From Carallia brachiata (taxonomy: Eukaryota > Streptophyta > Magnoliopsida > Malpighiales > Rhizophoraceae): DNA of 64,000 bases. Of the stretch, positions 1 to 13,915 are shown piece by piece. The notes under the pieces were generated by a model that saw only the letters and a list, made by a program, of their open reading frames with translations, was not told where the DNA came from and made no database searches. The position numbers were made by a program, and so were the translations under genes. Every line of letters starts with the position of its first letter. The stretch's first letter is position 1. The stretch spans positions 434,001 through 498,000 of the forward strand of contig JADCRB010000111.1 in NCBI GenBank assembly GCA_021464245.1, given 5' to 3'.

Positions 1-1696
1 TTACGGTTAATAGATCTGCATATCAAATTGGAGAATGACTACACATCTCCGCCAACCCTTTCATTTCTTACCGTTTATGTCCACGCAATATTCCAGTTAG
101 TGACAGCACAATACATTCTGATCGAAAGTTTCCCGCATCGAGATGTACTTGTATTGTAATAAGTGACTAAAGCACTTGATTGTGCCCTTTCGTTCTCCTT
201 TTTGAAACTCTCGTTATCAACACAGAATTCTCAACATCTTGTCGTTTTTCTTTGTTATATATAGATTATGACAGACAATTGCACGTTGTGTCTATATCTT
301 CTGAAATCTGTAAGGTATTCATTTTACGACATATTTTTTACGATTTAATAATTTAGATTATTCTGTATTTGACCATGCTCTTAAATTTCTATACCCAAAA
401 AAAAAATTCTTATTACTTAAATGTTGCTAGCGAAGGTCAATCACATGCAAATAGACATGGCTGTACTAAAGAAAAGTCTTAGGTCAAATAATAATACTGA
501 AGAAAAATACTTGGTGGGATAAGTTACAAACGAAGTCTAAATATTAGACATCCCAAAAGAAAATGAAAAATACTTAAATTCAATCTTTCGAAAAGTAAAT
601 GAGAAACGAAATTGAATGGTTCAAAGATCAGACATCCCATAAATTTTATAGAATAAAAGAAGGAAGAGCCTAGGGAAGAGACTTTCCAACTGTTGATTTA
701 TGTTGCCATATTTATAGGCATTACAATTGACCATCATGTGTACGAAATTATTGACTTTTAAAGAATCAAATATTATTTATTTCAGTAACTAAATGTATAA
801 TTAACATTAATACTAATTATTTGTTGTATTCTACTCTTTTGTTTACTATTTTGTATAATGCAAACAAAAAAAAAAAAAAAAAAGAAAGAGCACCAATAAT
901 TTAACAAATGACGCGTACATGTAATAATAAAGACCAATGATTTATCTAGAGTTGGAACTTTAATGATATATGTAGCTGTCATCATTTTCCTTTGTAGTCA
1001 TTATCGATCATTCCAACCAACATGTTTATAAAGAAACCAAAAAATTAAGATGCAAAAGAACAAGATGCCATTAGATTATTCTATCTTTAACTTTAATTGA
1101 AAGTGCTTGGAGAAAAGACATTAACTTTGAATTGAAAGGTATATACCACCTCTCTCAAATGTTGTCCTCGGACATTCATAAAGTCCTATGAACCTTCCGC
1201 TTACTGATGCAGGATTAACCTGTTATGATTATCTTCCAATAAAGTAATAGCATATATGAACTTCAGAATAATATATCTAGATACTGCACGATAATGCTTA
1301 AAAAGTAATTCGATGTGGCCTCTGACATTATTTTATACATGTACCATTTAGGTATTGTTCATTACTTACATAAATATAGTTCTTTTTCAAGTCTAAGGAA
1401 CTTTCTTTTCGAGTGCTTGTCTCGTTCAGTGGACGCCCTTTCGATATTATTAATTGAAAGTTTTTTTTTTTTTTTTTTGTTGCAGATTTATCTTTTTTGG
1501 TGTAGTTATTATGTATTTGATTGGATTTTTAAAGATGAATTTAGTACAATTTACATAAATTGGAATGAGATATTATCTATATGTTGTCAATTTTTCACAT
1601 ACAGTATAAGATAATATTACATGCGATTCGCATCCCATGCAGCATAATTTGTTGATCACCAACACTATGATTCAACCTTAGATCTAAGACTACTAA
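1..1696. other. Intergenic, no gene recognised
   Basis: AT-rich sequence with long A or T runs (866-883 and 1461-1478). Open frames here are short, low-complexity and without family motifs. No promoter or RNA gene was recognised. Confidence 0.6.
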
Positions 1697-1706
1697 TTCA
1701 AACAAC

Positions 1707-1992
1707 GGCATAAAAGTAAAATTAATCCTAAATTTTTATAAATTTTTACAATTAAATCCGAAACTTTTTCTTTTTTTTTATGTTAGTTATAAACTTTTAA
1801 GATTCGTTGTAATCAAGTCCTTTCATTAATGAAATTGGTATTATTTTTGCTAGGTCAATGCATGACATTATTGACGGAAGAACTTGATTGCAACAAATTT
1901 TAAAAATTGAGAACTGAAATGAAAAAATGAAAATGTTTAACATTAAATTGTAAAAATTTATAGAAGTTTAGGATTAATTTTTTCTTTATTCC
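1707..1992. mobile_element. Mutator-like MITE (286 bp) with 10-bp target duplication
   Basis: A non-autonomous fold-back element. The left end begins GGCATAAAAGTAAAATTAAT and the reverse complement of the right end begins GGAATAAAGAAAAAATTAAT; similarity between the arms continues for about 47 bp and then patchily through most of the element. The 10-bp direct repeat TTCAAACAAC lies immediately outside both ends (1697-1706 and 1993-2002). Long terminal inverted repeats with a 9-10-bp target duplication are typical of Mutator-like MITEs. There is no coding capacity. The superfamily assignment is inference from duplication length. Confidence 0.75.
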
Positions 1993-2002
1993 TTCAAACA
2001 AC

Positions 2003-4913
2003 TATGTTACTAAAACTCGCAGCTGGGGTAATCACACACTCTTTAATTTCCGATTCTAATATTACATAGTGTTGAGTTGGAATTCATGTTGTGGCATTTT
2101 TATGACAACATCTCCACCATGGAAAGTGCACCAAACTATTTCTATGTTCCTTTTTTTTGGAAGTCAAGTCATATTCCTCTGATGATATTCACGAAAAAAA
2201 GAAGCCCATATCTCTTTCGGCCCTTTCCAAATGGTCATTCCTTTATAAAGATCCATCATTTTTCGTTTAATATGTTTTCTTTAAATTTTTTTTTTTCTCT
2301 CTTTTGGTAGATTCAACACCATGTTTTTAAAGCTCTTCACGACAATTTTGGTTCCTGTCCCGTTATGATACATGTATAATAAACCATACGCTCGCTATTA
2401 CCCATTTCCCACCAGGCAACATAAAAAATCTCTCTCTCTCTCTTGTTATTCATGATTTTTAATTTGATTTAATTTTTTTATGAATATAATTTATGTATAA
2501 TTTTATATTATATAATAAATAAAATTTATTTAAAATAATAAATAATAAAATAAATTTATATAATATAAAATTATCAATAACACTTTTATGTTTTTCTTTG
2601 AAATAAAAGCACAGAAAGAGGTTGCATTCAAATGATTTTGTCTGGCACTGGAGTTTCTTGTTGCCCATAATTCCAAATTCTGAGGCAAAGGCGAAACCAT
2701 CTGTCCAAAAAGGTAGATCCATCGTTTTCAATCTCAGCCATTGACCAAGTGGTAGGCCATTGATGATGAGTTCATGGCTTTTATGGGTCACTTCAACAGA
2801 ATCCACACTAACATTTTTCGGAGTACACAATTATTTGATGCATGCACTTGCAAGTGGCTACCGTATCTTTGTATTTCCGTATATTTCTCTCAAATTAATA
2901 ATTTGCACGAAGTGAAAGTTCTTTTTTTTGGTAGTACGAAGTGAAAGTTATAGCTTCCGTTTATTGCAATTGGGTCACCACCAAGCAGAAGAAGAACAGA
3001 CCAATTTAACCCACTTAAGATGGTAGTTGGGTTGAAGATTTGATGCGTTTTTGTTTTTTTTTTTTTTTACATTAGCACAGATTCAAATCTCAATAGTTTT
3101 ATTTTTCATGCTAAAAAATTTGTGTTTTGTACACTGATAAGTTTATATTCATTAACACTGAAACTGAAGATGAGAGAAGTTCATTCAAACTCAACAATAT
3201 TTAGGTAGTGAGTTTTTTTCTTATACGAGAGATCTAATAAGGAAAACAACAAGTGACTTCGGTCTCGGTTCACAAGTGCAATAATTTACATATTAAAAAT
3301 ATACAATTTTTTGTTTGTTCAAAAAAAAAAGAACAAACCAATTTAATTGGGTTATTTGGAAATTAAAGCAACGACACACAGGAGGTTTCGACCCATGATT
3401 TTATCACATGGTGCAGGAATATTAGTTTTGATTATTTTTATTAAATTGCTTTTAACCTGGACTTCATTTAAAGGAAAAATTAGAGAAGAAAAGGAAAAAG
3501 AAAATTACACCTAATGACACCCATTAATTCCAATTGGCATTCAATCGAGTCAAAACCAACACGGGCAGGCGGAGTAGTTTAAACCATTGCATTAAAAAGA
3601 GAAATTTGCGCCAAACCACAGCAACCAATCAAAGCCACCCGAAATTATTATTCGATCTTCAACTGAACCGTGGAATTGTGAGTGGACAAAACACTCACTT
3701 TCCAAACTACAGCCTGAGATGTGTTCTCGCACATTCTGTGACCAGGCTGGCCGCACGTTACTTCTACATTGTAATTATTTGGAGGCCTGCCATGGCCGCA
3801 ACAAGCCATGAATGGATTCTCCAAACCGTCATGAGAAATATTATTATTAATAGAAAGATACCTACCACTAAACCAACCACTTAAGTCCAAAAAACAGAGC
3901 AAAACCGGAAGAAACAATGCTTTTCAAGCCAACTGACATCAACTAATAATGGCCAGGCAGAAAGAGGACGCCTTACCATATCAATTTTAACAACTCTGCA
4001 ATTTGCCTAGTCCAGAAAAAAAATAATAATAAAGAAAAAAGAAACTTTGCAATTTGATCTTGTAGAGCAGCGGGAAGAGAAGGGCAGGTGAGAGCGAGAT
4101 TGAGGATTCGAAACTCAATCCTTGCAGTTGACAGCAACAATTGTCAACCAATTGGATAAAACTCAATCCTTGGTATGATAGATTTTTCTCAACTCTCTTT
4201 TGTATTTGGCGTAGCCTTGCATTAGAAGGCAGCGTCTTGTGCTCGCAAAGGCAGCCAACTGGAACAAGATCACTATTTTTATGTACATGAAACGAAAATT
4301 CTTTCAGTACACCATTCAGGGGACCAGTGATGTGTGCATCTCGAATTTTTTTCCCCCCACCGTTTCGCTAAATACTCAGTCGATTGTAGAAATAAGGATC
4401 TAACTCGATCTTATATCTGATATTTCTTTCAACGCCAGGCCCATTTCTCTGCCTTCAATTTCGAGTTAGCGTAAGAGAAAAGTAGAATATCTTATTTCCT
4501 CAGGGAAAGGAATCTTCAAGATCCTAAGAATATGTCAGGTTTAACGAACACAAGGCAAATGGCAGATGCATCCCCGTTCCCAAGTTGATTAAAGCTCCAA
4601 TTTAATCATATAAAGCATCATCATTTGAAATGGCCTCTGGATGGCATTCAAACGGATCATCTTTCTTCTGTTATCATTTTACTAAGACAACCAATTCAAA
4701 GTAAGCCAAGAAGCAGAAGCACAGAATGGAATAGTCGGACAGGGCAAGCATAAACAATGAACTGCAATGGCAAAGGGTGATGACAAGTATTATGATCATG
4801 GCCCAGATAACGAAAGCCACATTGTGTAGTATACAGTAGTTTAATACAAGAAAATCCCCCAATCCCTTGTGGAAGAATATATATGTTGCCGTAAAATCAC
4901 ATGGTCAAACAGC
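2003..4913. other. Intergenic, no gene recognised
   Basis: Mostly AT-rich. A CT dinucleotide run lies at 2429-2443. A minus-strand frame at 2459-2830 and overlapping frames around 3534-3917 have no recognisable domain and no supporting splice or promoter context. Part of the segment just below 4914 is probably the 3' untranslated region of the DUF952 gene. Confidence 0.5.
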
Positions 4914-6561
4914 TTAATTCAGTAAACTGCAACTGAATTGACCATCTATCTGAGAAATTTTATCTGCTTTGGTAACTGCGTCGAAGGGGAGTGGAATGAA
5001 ACTCCGTGAAGGGCCGTAGAAATGAGGGAAGCTGTTCTTACCATCCACAACTTCGTATATCAATCCATCCCAAGCTGCAAAACGTACACATAAAAGCTGA
5101 AAGTGTGCTTTACCAAGGCTTCAAAATTATTTTAAAGAAAATGAACCAATAAGCCGAGCACCCCAATGCAACAACACATTTCTGGATCAATTATTTTAGT
5201 CTGCATTAATCCAGTGCAATCTCAGCTAACATACATTTGAATTGACTCTGTCACAATTAATAGTACCTAACGACTCAATTCAGTCGCCATTTTGTTCCTA
5301 CACTTGATCAACAAAAATTTCAGTTTCTCGTAATTACATGCATTCCTTTTGCATCTTGTATCATCTATTATTCAGCGTCAACTCATTGGTTCTATGGTAA
5401 TTGTCCAGCAAGTTGTAATTGCAAAGAAGCCTTGCCTCATATGGACGGTATCCCACCCTAAGGTGGGTCCGAGTCACTGCTGCATCTGACTCTTTAAAAT
5501 CACAAGCAACTAATTATCAAAATTGTTTCATACTCTAATTTTTACATATCCAACATTGAAAAAGAACATGATGAATGTAACAAATTACCTTTTGGCATCA
5601 ATCTGAAGCAGGTACAAGTCCAGATTGGTATTTTAAGAAGTTCTGCAATGTTGATTGCACCTGTGAACGAAAAAGGCACCAATGGCAATCCATTCAGCCC
5701 TTTGCAGGAAATCTCAACCGTAAGAAAACTCGTGACATATCTGAACAAAAAGACCACATTTTTCTCAGCCATTTCATTTCTAAAATTTGAGTAACTTCAT
5801 AGTTACAAGAAACAACCTCCACAAATCAACGCTCAGATTGTTACACAAATCAATTCTCCAGCTATAATGTGAATAACTAACAAATTTCCAATAATTCAGA
5901 CCACCAATTCTCTAAGGTGGAGAAAATTCTCACCATTCAACAAAGACATTTCATTTCTAAAATTTGAGTGTCTTAATAGTCACCATATTTCAGCCATGAA
6001 AATTTCCAAGCAACGCTCAAATTGTTACACAAATCAATTCTCCAGCTATAATGTAAATAAATAACAGATTTCCAATAATTCAGACCACCAATTCTCAGAG
6101 GTAAAGAAAAATTCCCGCAATAAAACAAGATAATCTAATGATATATGAAAAAAAAAAAAAACTTGACTACGCAAACATACTTAGTAAGGTTCGAGAGACA
6201 CGTAATTAATCTAATAAAATATAATATTTTATCTGTATTTTATTATTTTAAAATTTCACTTTTTAAGATTCAAATGTATAAATTACTGAGTATCCACTGC
6301 ACTCTTATTTATTTGTTGCTATTTAGCTTTTTCGACAAAAAAAAAAAAAAAGAATCCAAATAAAGAAGAGGAGAGAAGGAGAGAGAGAGAGAGAGAGACC
6401 TGTTCGAGCTTGCTGAGATGGATGAAACCTGAAGACCTGTCCAAATCTCCACCATAAACGGATCTGTTCTTCTGGAGCTCTTCCCACTCACTCGCCGTAC
6501 TTATCCTGTACACATGCTCTTGGACTTCTTCACTTCCGCCTTCCACTTTTGCATCTGCCAT
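4914..6561 (-). CDS. DUF952-family protein gene (three exons, frame disrupted)
   Basis: The product belongs to the DUF952 family (PF06108), small proteins of unknown biochemical role. Exon 1 is 6561-6400, starting at the ATG of MADAKVEGG and carrying HVYRISTASEWEELQ and SGFIHLSKLEQ. Exon 2 is 5660-5589 (VQSTLQNFF, then YLLQIDAK). Exon 3 is 5074-4914 (GLIYEVVDG, FPHFYGPSRSFIPLP, stop at 4914-4916). Splice sites are GT-AG. The family signature can be read along the whole length only by changing frame: relative to the expected protein there is one extra base in the run at 5631-5634, and one base short at each of two runs at the exon 2/3 junction (5590-5593 and 5069-5071). Read literally, translation stops soon after VQSTLQNFF. 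A longer in-frame start at 6663 exists, but the 6561 start matches the domain better. Confidence 0.75.
5770..6118. repeat. Tandem duplication (~180 bp x2) in intron 1 of the DUF952 gene
   Basis: Two diverged copies in direct orientation. Both start with CATTTCATTTCTAAAATTTG (5770 and 5947) and both contain TTACACAAATCAATTCTCCA (near 5841 and 6025). The offset is 177-184 bp. The whole repeat lies in intron 1 and does not affect coding sequence. Confidence 0.8.
6366..6398. repeat. GA/CT microsatellite abutting a splice donor
   Basis: A GA-rich run on the plus strand is a CT run in the transcribed strand. It begins right at the intron 1 donor of the DUF952 gene. Confidence 0.7.
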
Positions 6562-6745
6562 TTTTACCCCACCAACTATTTTGCCCCACTCTCTCAAATC
6601 TTTTTCAGCCAGGAGAGAGCCGCAGTGACCTTGCCCACTCATTGAGTCGGGATGCACCTGCACCTGCCGATATCACGTGCGAATCGATTTCCTTCTTTTT
6701 GGGCTCGTTTCTGGTGGGGCTAATTTGGGAACTAAAATGTTCGCC

Positions 6746-6770
6746 GGCCCAATAGGCTTGAAAGCCCATT
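6746..6770 (-). promoter_or_regulatory. Paired site II (TGGGCY) promoter motifs
   Basis: On the minus strand the sequence has TGGGCT followed by TTGGGCC, about 185-210 bp upstream of the DUF952 start codon. Paired TGGGCY (site II) motifs are common in promoters of housekeeping plant genes and bind TCP-type factors. The regulatory role is inferred from motif and position only. Confidence 0.45.
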
Positions 6771-6779
6771 CGTTATAAC

Positions 6780-8982
6780 GCGGGATATATCAATAAAATA
6801 AGCGCGGATTCAAACCCGAACTCTGCAGCCATATAATTCCGCCATACGCATAAATAAAGCACAACAAATTAAACCAACAGGTACTAGCACGAATGATATG
6901 ACTTATTATCGTTTAATTAGAGATTTTAAATTTAAATTTTATAAATACAGCTGTATCAAATACCTGTTAGGAAATCTTTATCGTTTGTCGGGGTTCTATC
7001 TGAATCGGTCCAAATAAGCCAATCTAATGAACTGAATATTTGATAGTCTTAAATAAAAAAATAGTACAAAGAATTATTAATTTAGTATAATTATATTAAT
7101 AAAATGAGAAATAATAAAATTAAATTAATATTACTAAGAATCGAAGTTGTAAATCTTTGATAATGCACACTTAAAAAAAAGAAAATTTCTTTTCTTCAAA
7201 ATTTTTCTTTTTTAAAAATAAGAATTCTTATAATCTTGTTAGTAACTGATTATATTTTATTTCTCCCTTAGCAGCGTACAAACTTTTATCAAATAAAAAT
7301 AAACAAAAACGTGGGAAGTCTGTGCTCAAGGCCTTTAAGCACACGAGAAAATCAAATGCCGCCATTGCCCATTCCATCAGGGAGCACAAGCTGCTCCCGG
7401 TATGGATCGAGCATTTCGGTCTCGTTTACTTTGCTATCGAAGTCTTTATCACACTTGAAAATGTATTAATTTTACGAGCAAGTTGATTTTTTTTTTTTTA
7501 TTTGTGTTTGTTTCAATGTTTGTGTTTTTTTTTATTTTTTATTTTTGAGATAGATCAAGTCAACTGATTTAGGGATTAAAAACAGTTAGAGAGGTTAAAA
7601 ATTTTAAAAAATTATAAATATATTCTTAATTTTTATTTTACTGACATATTAATTATGTTATCCAAAATAGGTCGTCATGAACCTACCAGGTCTATGCCGT
7701 ACGTTTATGCGGTACGTAATAATAATAATGTGTTTTGTTCTATCCAGTATCTGTAATTTTACAGCATGTTAGGGTGATCAGATCGTTGCCACCACCAAAT
7801 TGATTTTGCCTCTTAGTAAGTTTCATGTTGGAACTGATCCAAACAGCTAGTATTTCGTTCCTACTAGCACACTCGCATATTAAATGGAGTTTATCCTGAG
7901 GCTCTCAGTCATTCTCTGCTGAACCTATTGTGTTTGTTGCGTTTTTCGAGTCCGAGTAGGTAGGATGTTTCCGCAGATCATTGCCAGATTTTTTCACCCC
8001 AACATAAGTTTATCATATTTCTAGCCATATGCGCTGCTTTTTGTTTCTTTGTCCCTTGTTTTCTTTGAATTTACCAACAAGTGTTAGTTTAGTTGACAAG
8101 TAAACTGACTTCAAGTGGATTCACCTACCAATATGCAGGTTCAAAACTTGAAAAAAGTATTTGTTGGGAAAGGGAAAAACTCATCGTGCTCTAATTTTCG
8201 AAGTAATTGCTCCCAATTGGCCATCATTTTTTTTTTTAATTTTTCTCTGAACCTCCCAACCACATAAAGCAGAGTAAGGATTGTTCCCAGCTCAAGAGAG
8301 TTGAGACGGCGAATTCATTGTTATTAGTGGGACTAGAACCTGGAACTTTACTCATCCAGTAATTTAGTGAAACTATAATAATTCAATGTAATTGCAGAAA
8401 GTTCTTAACTTGTTGTATAAGGAAAATTCTTCTGGCAATTTTTCTTCAAGACATTTGCTTTTTTCCTTTTGCCTTTAAGCAGTGAAATGTAAGAACTCAT
8501 TTGGTTTGTGGATGGAACTTTGTCAATTGACCCACGGATTATATAGGCGATTTGGTCGAGGTTTCCTTTTCGAAACTTTTAGTTGCATTACTCTTGTCCT
8601 CGTTTGGTGAAGTGTAGGCAATTTCATTTAGCTGTAAGGATTAAGGCTTACTTGACTTATGTAGTATATTACCACGACGCTAACACTGCAGGCAATTGTC
8701 TTTTTAACAATCACCTTCAACTTCAATAAACACACAACTTCAAGTGATTAACACATTGACGTCTCCCTCTAATTAGTTGTTTGTACATAGCATGCACAAT
8801 TGTGGGTGTGTGAATGTTTTACCGAACCTAAAAAGTGCAAACATAACAACTTGGATGTTAAGTTATTCTTGGGGTTAGGTATATTGTGTGATTTCTGATG
8901 AGGTTTCTTGGACATTGGAGTGGTTCCCATCCCTGATGTAATGGGAGTTCGTACTGGTAATTCCAACATCACTCTCCCAAGA
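6780..8982. other. Intergenic, no gene recognised
   Basis: AT-rich intergenic sequence. Nothing in it could be tied to a gene, RNA or well-delimited repeat. Confidence 0.5.
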
Positions 8983-9561
8983 GCCAATACACACACAAAA
9001 GAATGAACATTTAACAATATTTTTAAAAAAGAGTGTTAATGAGTATAAGAAAAATTTATTGAAATAATTTTGAAAACACTTAAGTTGTTCAGGAAATTTT
9101 TTAAAAAAAAAAAACCGGTTATTTGAGAAGGAAATTAAAAAAAAAAGAAAAAAAAAAGAAAAAGAAACCGGTTTTTGAAAAAAAAATAAAAAATAAAAAG
9201 AAAAACGAACGGCATGGCGGTTTTTTTTTTTCTGAAAAAAAAAAAAAGGAAAAACAAACAGAAGCGTGTGCAAGGAATTCAGCGGCGGCAAAAGTTCAAC
9301 CACCACTAGGCCAAATGCAAAGAGCGTTTTATGCGTACAAAATATATATAACAAATTAACAGAATGACCAGGGCAGGATCAGTGGAATCAAAAGATTTTA
9401 TCAATTTTACGACTTAAATTGAGATTTTATAAAAATTTTATTGAAAAAGTGATTTTTAGTGTGATTTAGATTATTAGATCTGTATAGAATCGTAGGATTT
9501 TATGATCTGGATCACAATTTTAATAATTTTGCCCAAGATACACGCAAAAGAATGAGCATTT
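8983..9561. repeat. Segment flanked by ~30-bp imperfect direct repeats, with a purine tract
   Basis: The sequences at 8983-9012 and 9531-9561 match imperfectly (shared core CAAAAGAATGA, then RCATTT). Between them, 9100-9260 is nearly all purine on the plus strand, interrupted by two ACCGGT palindromes. The open frames here are low-complexity artefacts. This could be an inserted segment or an old local duplication. Confidence 0.4.
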
Positions 9562-9679
9562 CTTTTTTTCTTTTTGTTTCCTCTGTTGTTATTGTGAACC
9601 TTGAAATCGTCTTGAGATGCATCTAAACAAACCTGAAACCTGCAATATTAGCATCTAACCCATTTTATGAACGGAAAAA

Positions 9680-9885
9680 GTACATTATCTGAGGGTTTTT
9701 TTTGGTCTGAGTTTTGTCTAAGTTATAATAAATCTTTAATTTTCTACAATTACAGTTATATTTTTATAATAAAAAAAATACAATTTACATTTTTTTTTTG
9801 TAAAAAAAATTATTGTTATTATAGAAAATTAAAGACAGGTTGCAATTTAGATAAAACTCCAGCAAAAAATTTCGAGTAGTGTACC
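9680..9885. mobile_element. Fold-back MITE-like element
   Basis: An inverted repeat of about 200 bp. The left arm contains GAGTTTTGTCTAA then TCTTTAATTTTCTA. The right arm, reverse-complemented, contains GAGTTTTATCTAA then TCTTTAATTTTCTA. The arms are about 70 bp each around an AT-rich loop. The extreme ends resemble each other (GTACAT near 9679 and GTACAC on the opposite strand near 9881). No clean target duplication was seen, so the superfamily is undetermined. Confidence 0.55.
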
Positions 9886-11974
9886 CGTACCCTTTTATGA
9901 ATGTGATCGACTAAAACTCCTATCCCCAACTTATCTTCAGATGAAGACCCATAGAAAACCTGTGCTATTTTCACTATGTAGATTTTGTAATGGCTAATTA
10001 CAAAATGGAAATTTTGTTTCCTCTGTTAATGTCCGTGGCGAAACTACATGTTGTTTGCCATGTTCTAGCTGCAATTGAATCATCCCATTCTGGTTTAAAG
10101 ACTAGCAGAGGAGAAAACATGGAATAGCAGATCTGTACTGGTGGTCGTTGATGGAGATGGACTGAAAATTTAGATCGCTTAATTATTGGATGGTCTGTTC
10201 ACTCGAAAAAAAACAAAAACAAAAAAAAAAAAAACTATTGGATGGTCCGGTTCGGTGCATATGTCATGTTTTATATTGTGTATTGTGCACGCGTGAATTT
10301 TCTGCCTTGATGTCTCATATAATGCCCCCCAAGCCCCAACATAGCATGTTCAATTAGGCGTAGGAGGTGCTTTGGGTGTTATTCCAACATGGTGGATGAT
10401 GGGCTTGTGTTGCGAGGGTTTCTGCTTGGAACTGTGGCTATAAGTTTGTAGGGACAACTATAGGTCGGTGATATGAGAATTCATGATTGCGTCCTTCCTG
10501 AATATTAAAAAAACAAAAGTTTGAGCCGGAAATAACGCTACAAACTTTTTTTCCTAAAATAAAAATATTATAGTGAATATGTCAGTTATAAGATCTATAA
10601 GTCAGAACTAGAGTCATTTTCTATTTGTTCTGTCTTATGCAACCTAATTCACAGAAAGGGATCTACTACTTAAGTGCTGTTGATTTCGAGCGAATTTCTC
10701 ATAGACTAACCAAACGATATTAACGAGTTTAGAACCAAAACGTGCGAGATAAGGTCAAATCAATCAAATTCATCAGTCAAAGTTGCGAAATGTTTCTCGC
10801 TAAACTCTAACTCGAGTCGAGAGTGAAAAAAATATGTTGAGTTATTACTGAACTATCACTTCAAAAGATAAATAATAATGTGATCAAACACTAGATTATT
10901 TGTCAATACCTTCTATTTTTTATTTGTTTTAGTATCTTCTCGTTCGTTGAAGAATGTGAGTTTTCCCTCTTTTATTAACTTTTTCGTTATTTATAATTTA
11001 TCGTGTTGGCATCATAGCTTCGACCAAACAGTTGCATATACAAAACAAACCAGGAATTTCGTATCTCGGATTTGGGAACTGCCGACCCCTAAACACCCCA
11101 AGATGCTTCGCTTTCCCCATTACCCAAACAGGTTGTCAAACACTAGCCATCTCTAATATTGTCCACAGTGCAGGCCAGAAACTGTGGTGATAACTGTTAA
11201 TGGTCTACCTGGGCTCTCCAATAGGCAACTTGGCATTACAAAAAATAAAAAATAAAAAATAAAATAAATGAAAAAAAAACTTGGAAAAACAAAAATTGAA
11301 ATTTATATAAAGAGATTCAAAGAGTTTTAAAGTGATAAGCATGTTGTTTGATAATTAAATTTTAAAAAATAAAAAAAATTTATTAATACTAATACATGAG
11401 ATTGCATTGTTACATTATATTTAAAGAAAAAGGTTTGGCGACTTAAATTAGGTCACTTTTAAATAGTTACGAAATAATGTAAACTATTATATGATTGAAT
11501 TAAAAAAAAATAAAAATAAATAAATTATTAAATATTATTAATAAAAATTTTAAAATTATGTAAATGAAGTCATTGTATATTATTCTTAATTAAATAAAAT
11601 TCTGTCGTGGTGGTACTTTAACAAACGGACAATTTCTAAAACTGAAAAACTTTTTGGTTAGGCAACCATATAAATGCCATGGGCACGTAGCCGTTTAAAC
11701 AATATAGCTACGTGATAATTTATACCATGAGACTGCAAAAGATAATCATGTAAACAAGATAGGTACATAATAATTTATATCCTTCAATTATAAAAAATAT
11801 AATAAGCTTAAAAAAAATAAAATAATAAATAAATTATTAAATATTTTTAAATTAATTAAATATATTTTATGTATCACACTAAATATTGTAACGAAATCGT
11901 ACTTATTTTTAAAAATTGCCAGCTAGGCAGTTAAAAAGTTAACACGGGCCTGTTCGGTTCCGATCTATCCGTCC
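9886..11974. other. Intergenic with dispersed AT-rich repeats
   Basis: Contains three stretches (near 11360-11400, 11490-11545 and 11795-11850) resembling an AT-rich dispersed repeat with the core AAATAAATAAATTATTAAAT that recurs at about 24.05, 32.65 and 41.3 kb. No gene was recognised. Confidence 0.45.
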
Positions 11975-12548
11975 TATAAATGCAACCAATCTCTCTCTCT
12001 CGCGTAACATTGCCGCGAAGGGCAGCCTCCTATTTTTATAGCTTTCCAGATCCCTCTGCTGGTAGGTCTCTCTTCCCTTCCCTTTCTCTTCTCTCCGCCA
12101 TTGCATCCGCTAATTTCCAATTTTTTTCTTCCATAATTCCAAGTTCTTAGATTCCGAAACTCCGATCTGTTCTTCAATTCGTGGAATTGAGTGAGGTTCT
12201 TGTTTTCGTTTCCCTAATTTTAATATTTTGTGCGTGCGTTCGTTGCTTATTTTCTCGGATCTGAGACTTAAGACCATGATTTTGATCTCTTAGCCGCTCG
12301 ATCTGATATGAATTGTATTTTGTGGATCTGAATATGCCGATTGCTGTTGATTTACTATTGGATGCGATTTTAAACGATATTCTTTCAGTTTATTGTGTTT
12401 TATAGAATTCCCAATGCGTTTGTAGCGTATTTTTGTGTGACTATTTATTTATTTATTGGTTTAAAACGATAATTTACGATCCAATCCAGAAGAAATGGGG
12501 CTGATTGGAATTTTTGTAATTATTATTATTATTTTTTTCTGTGAGCAG
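11975..12548 (+). promoter_or_regulatory. ARF1 core promoter and 5' leader with probable intron
   Basis: TATAAAT at 11975-11981 is followed by a CT-rich Y-patch at 11991-12000, as in plant core promoters. Transcription would start near 12005-12010. A donor candidate lies at 12061/12062 and a strong pyrimidine-tract acceptor ends at 12548, ten bases before the ATG. A leader intron is typical of plant ARF1 genes. The exact donor is uncertain. Confidence 0.6.
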
Positions 12549-12554
12549 ACGTGA

Positions 12555-13915
<1,361 letters not shown>

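Noticed and set aside
8875..9359. Long frames of Lys- or Phe-rich sequence on both strands
   Set aside because: Produced by the A/G tract; pure low-complexity translation.
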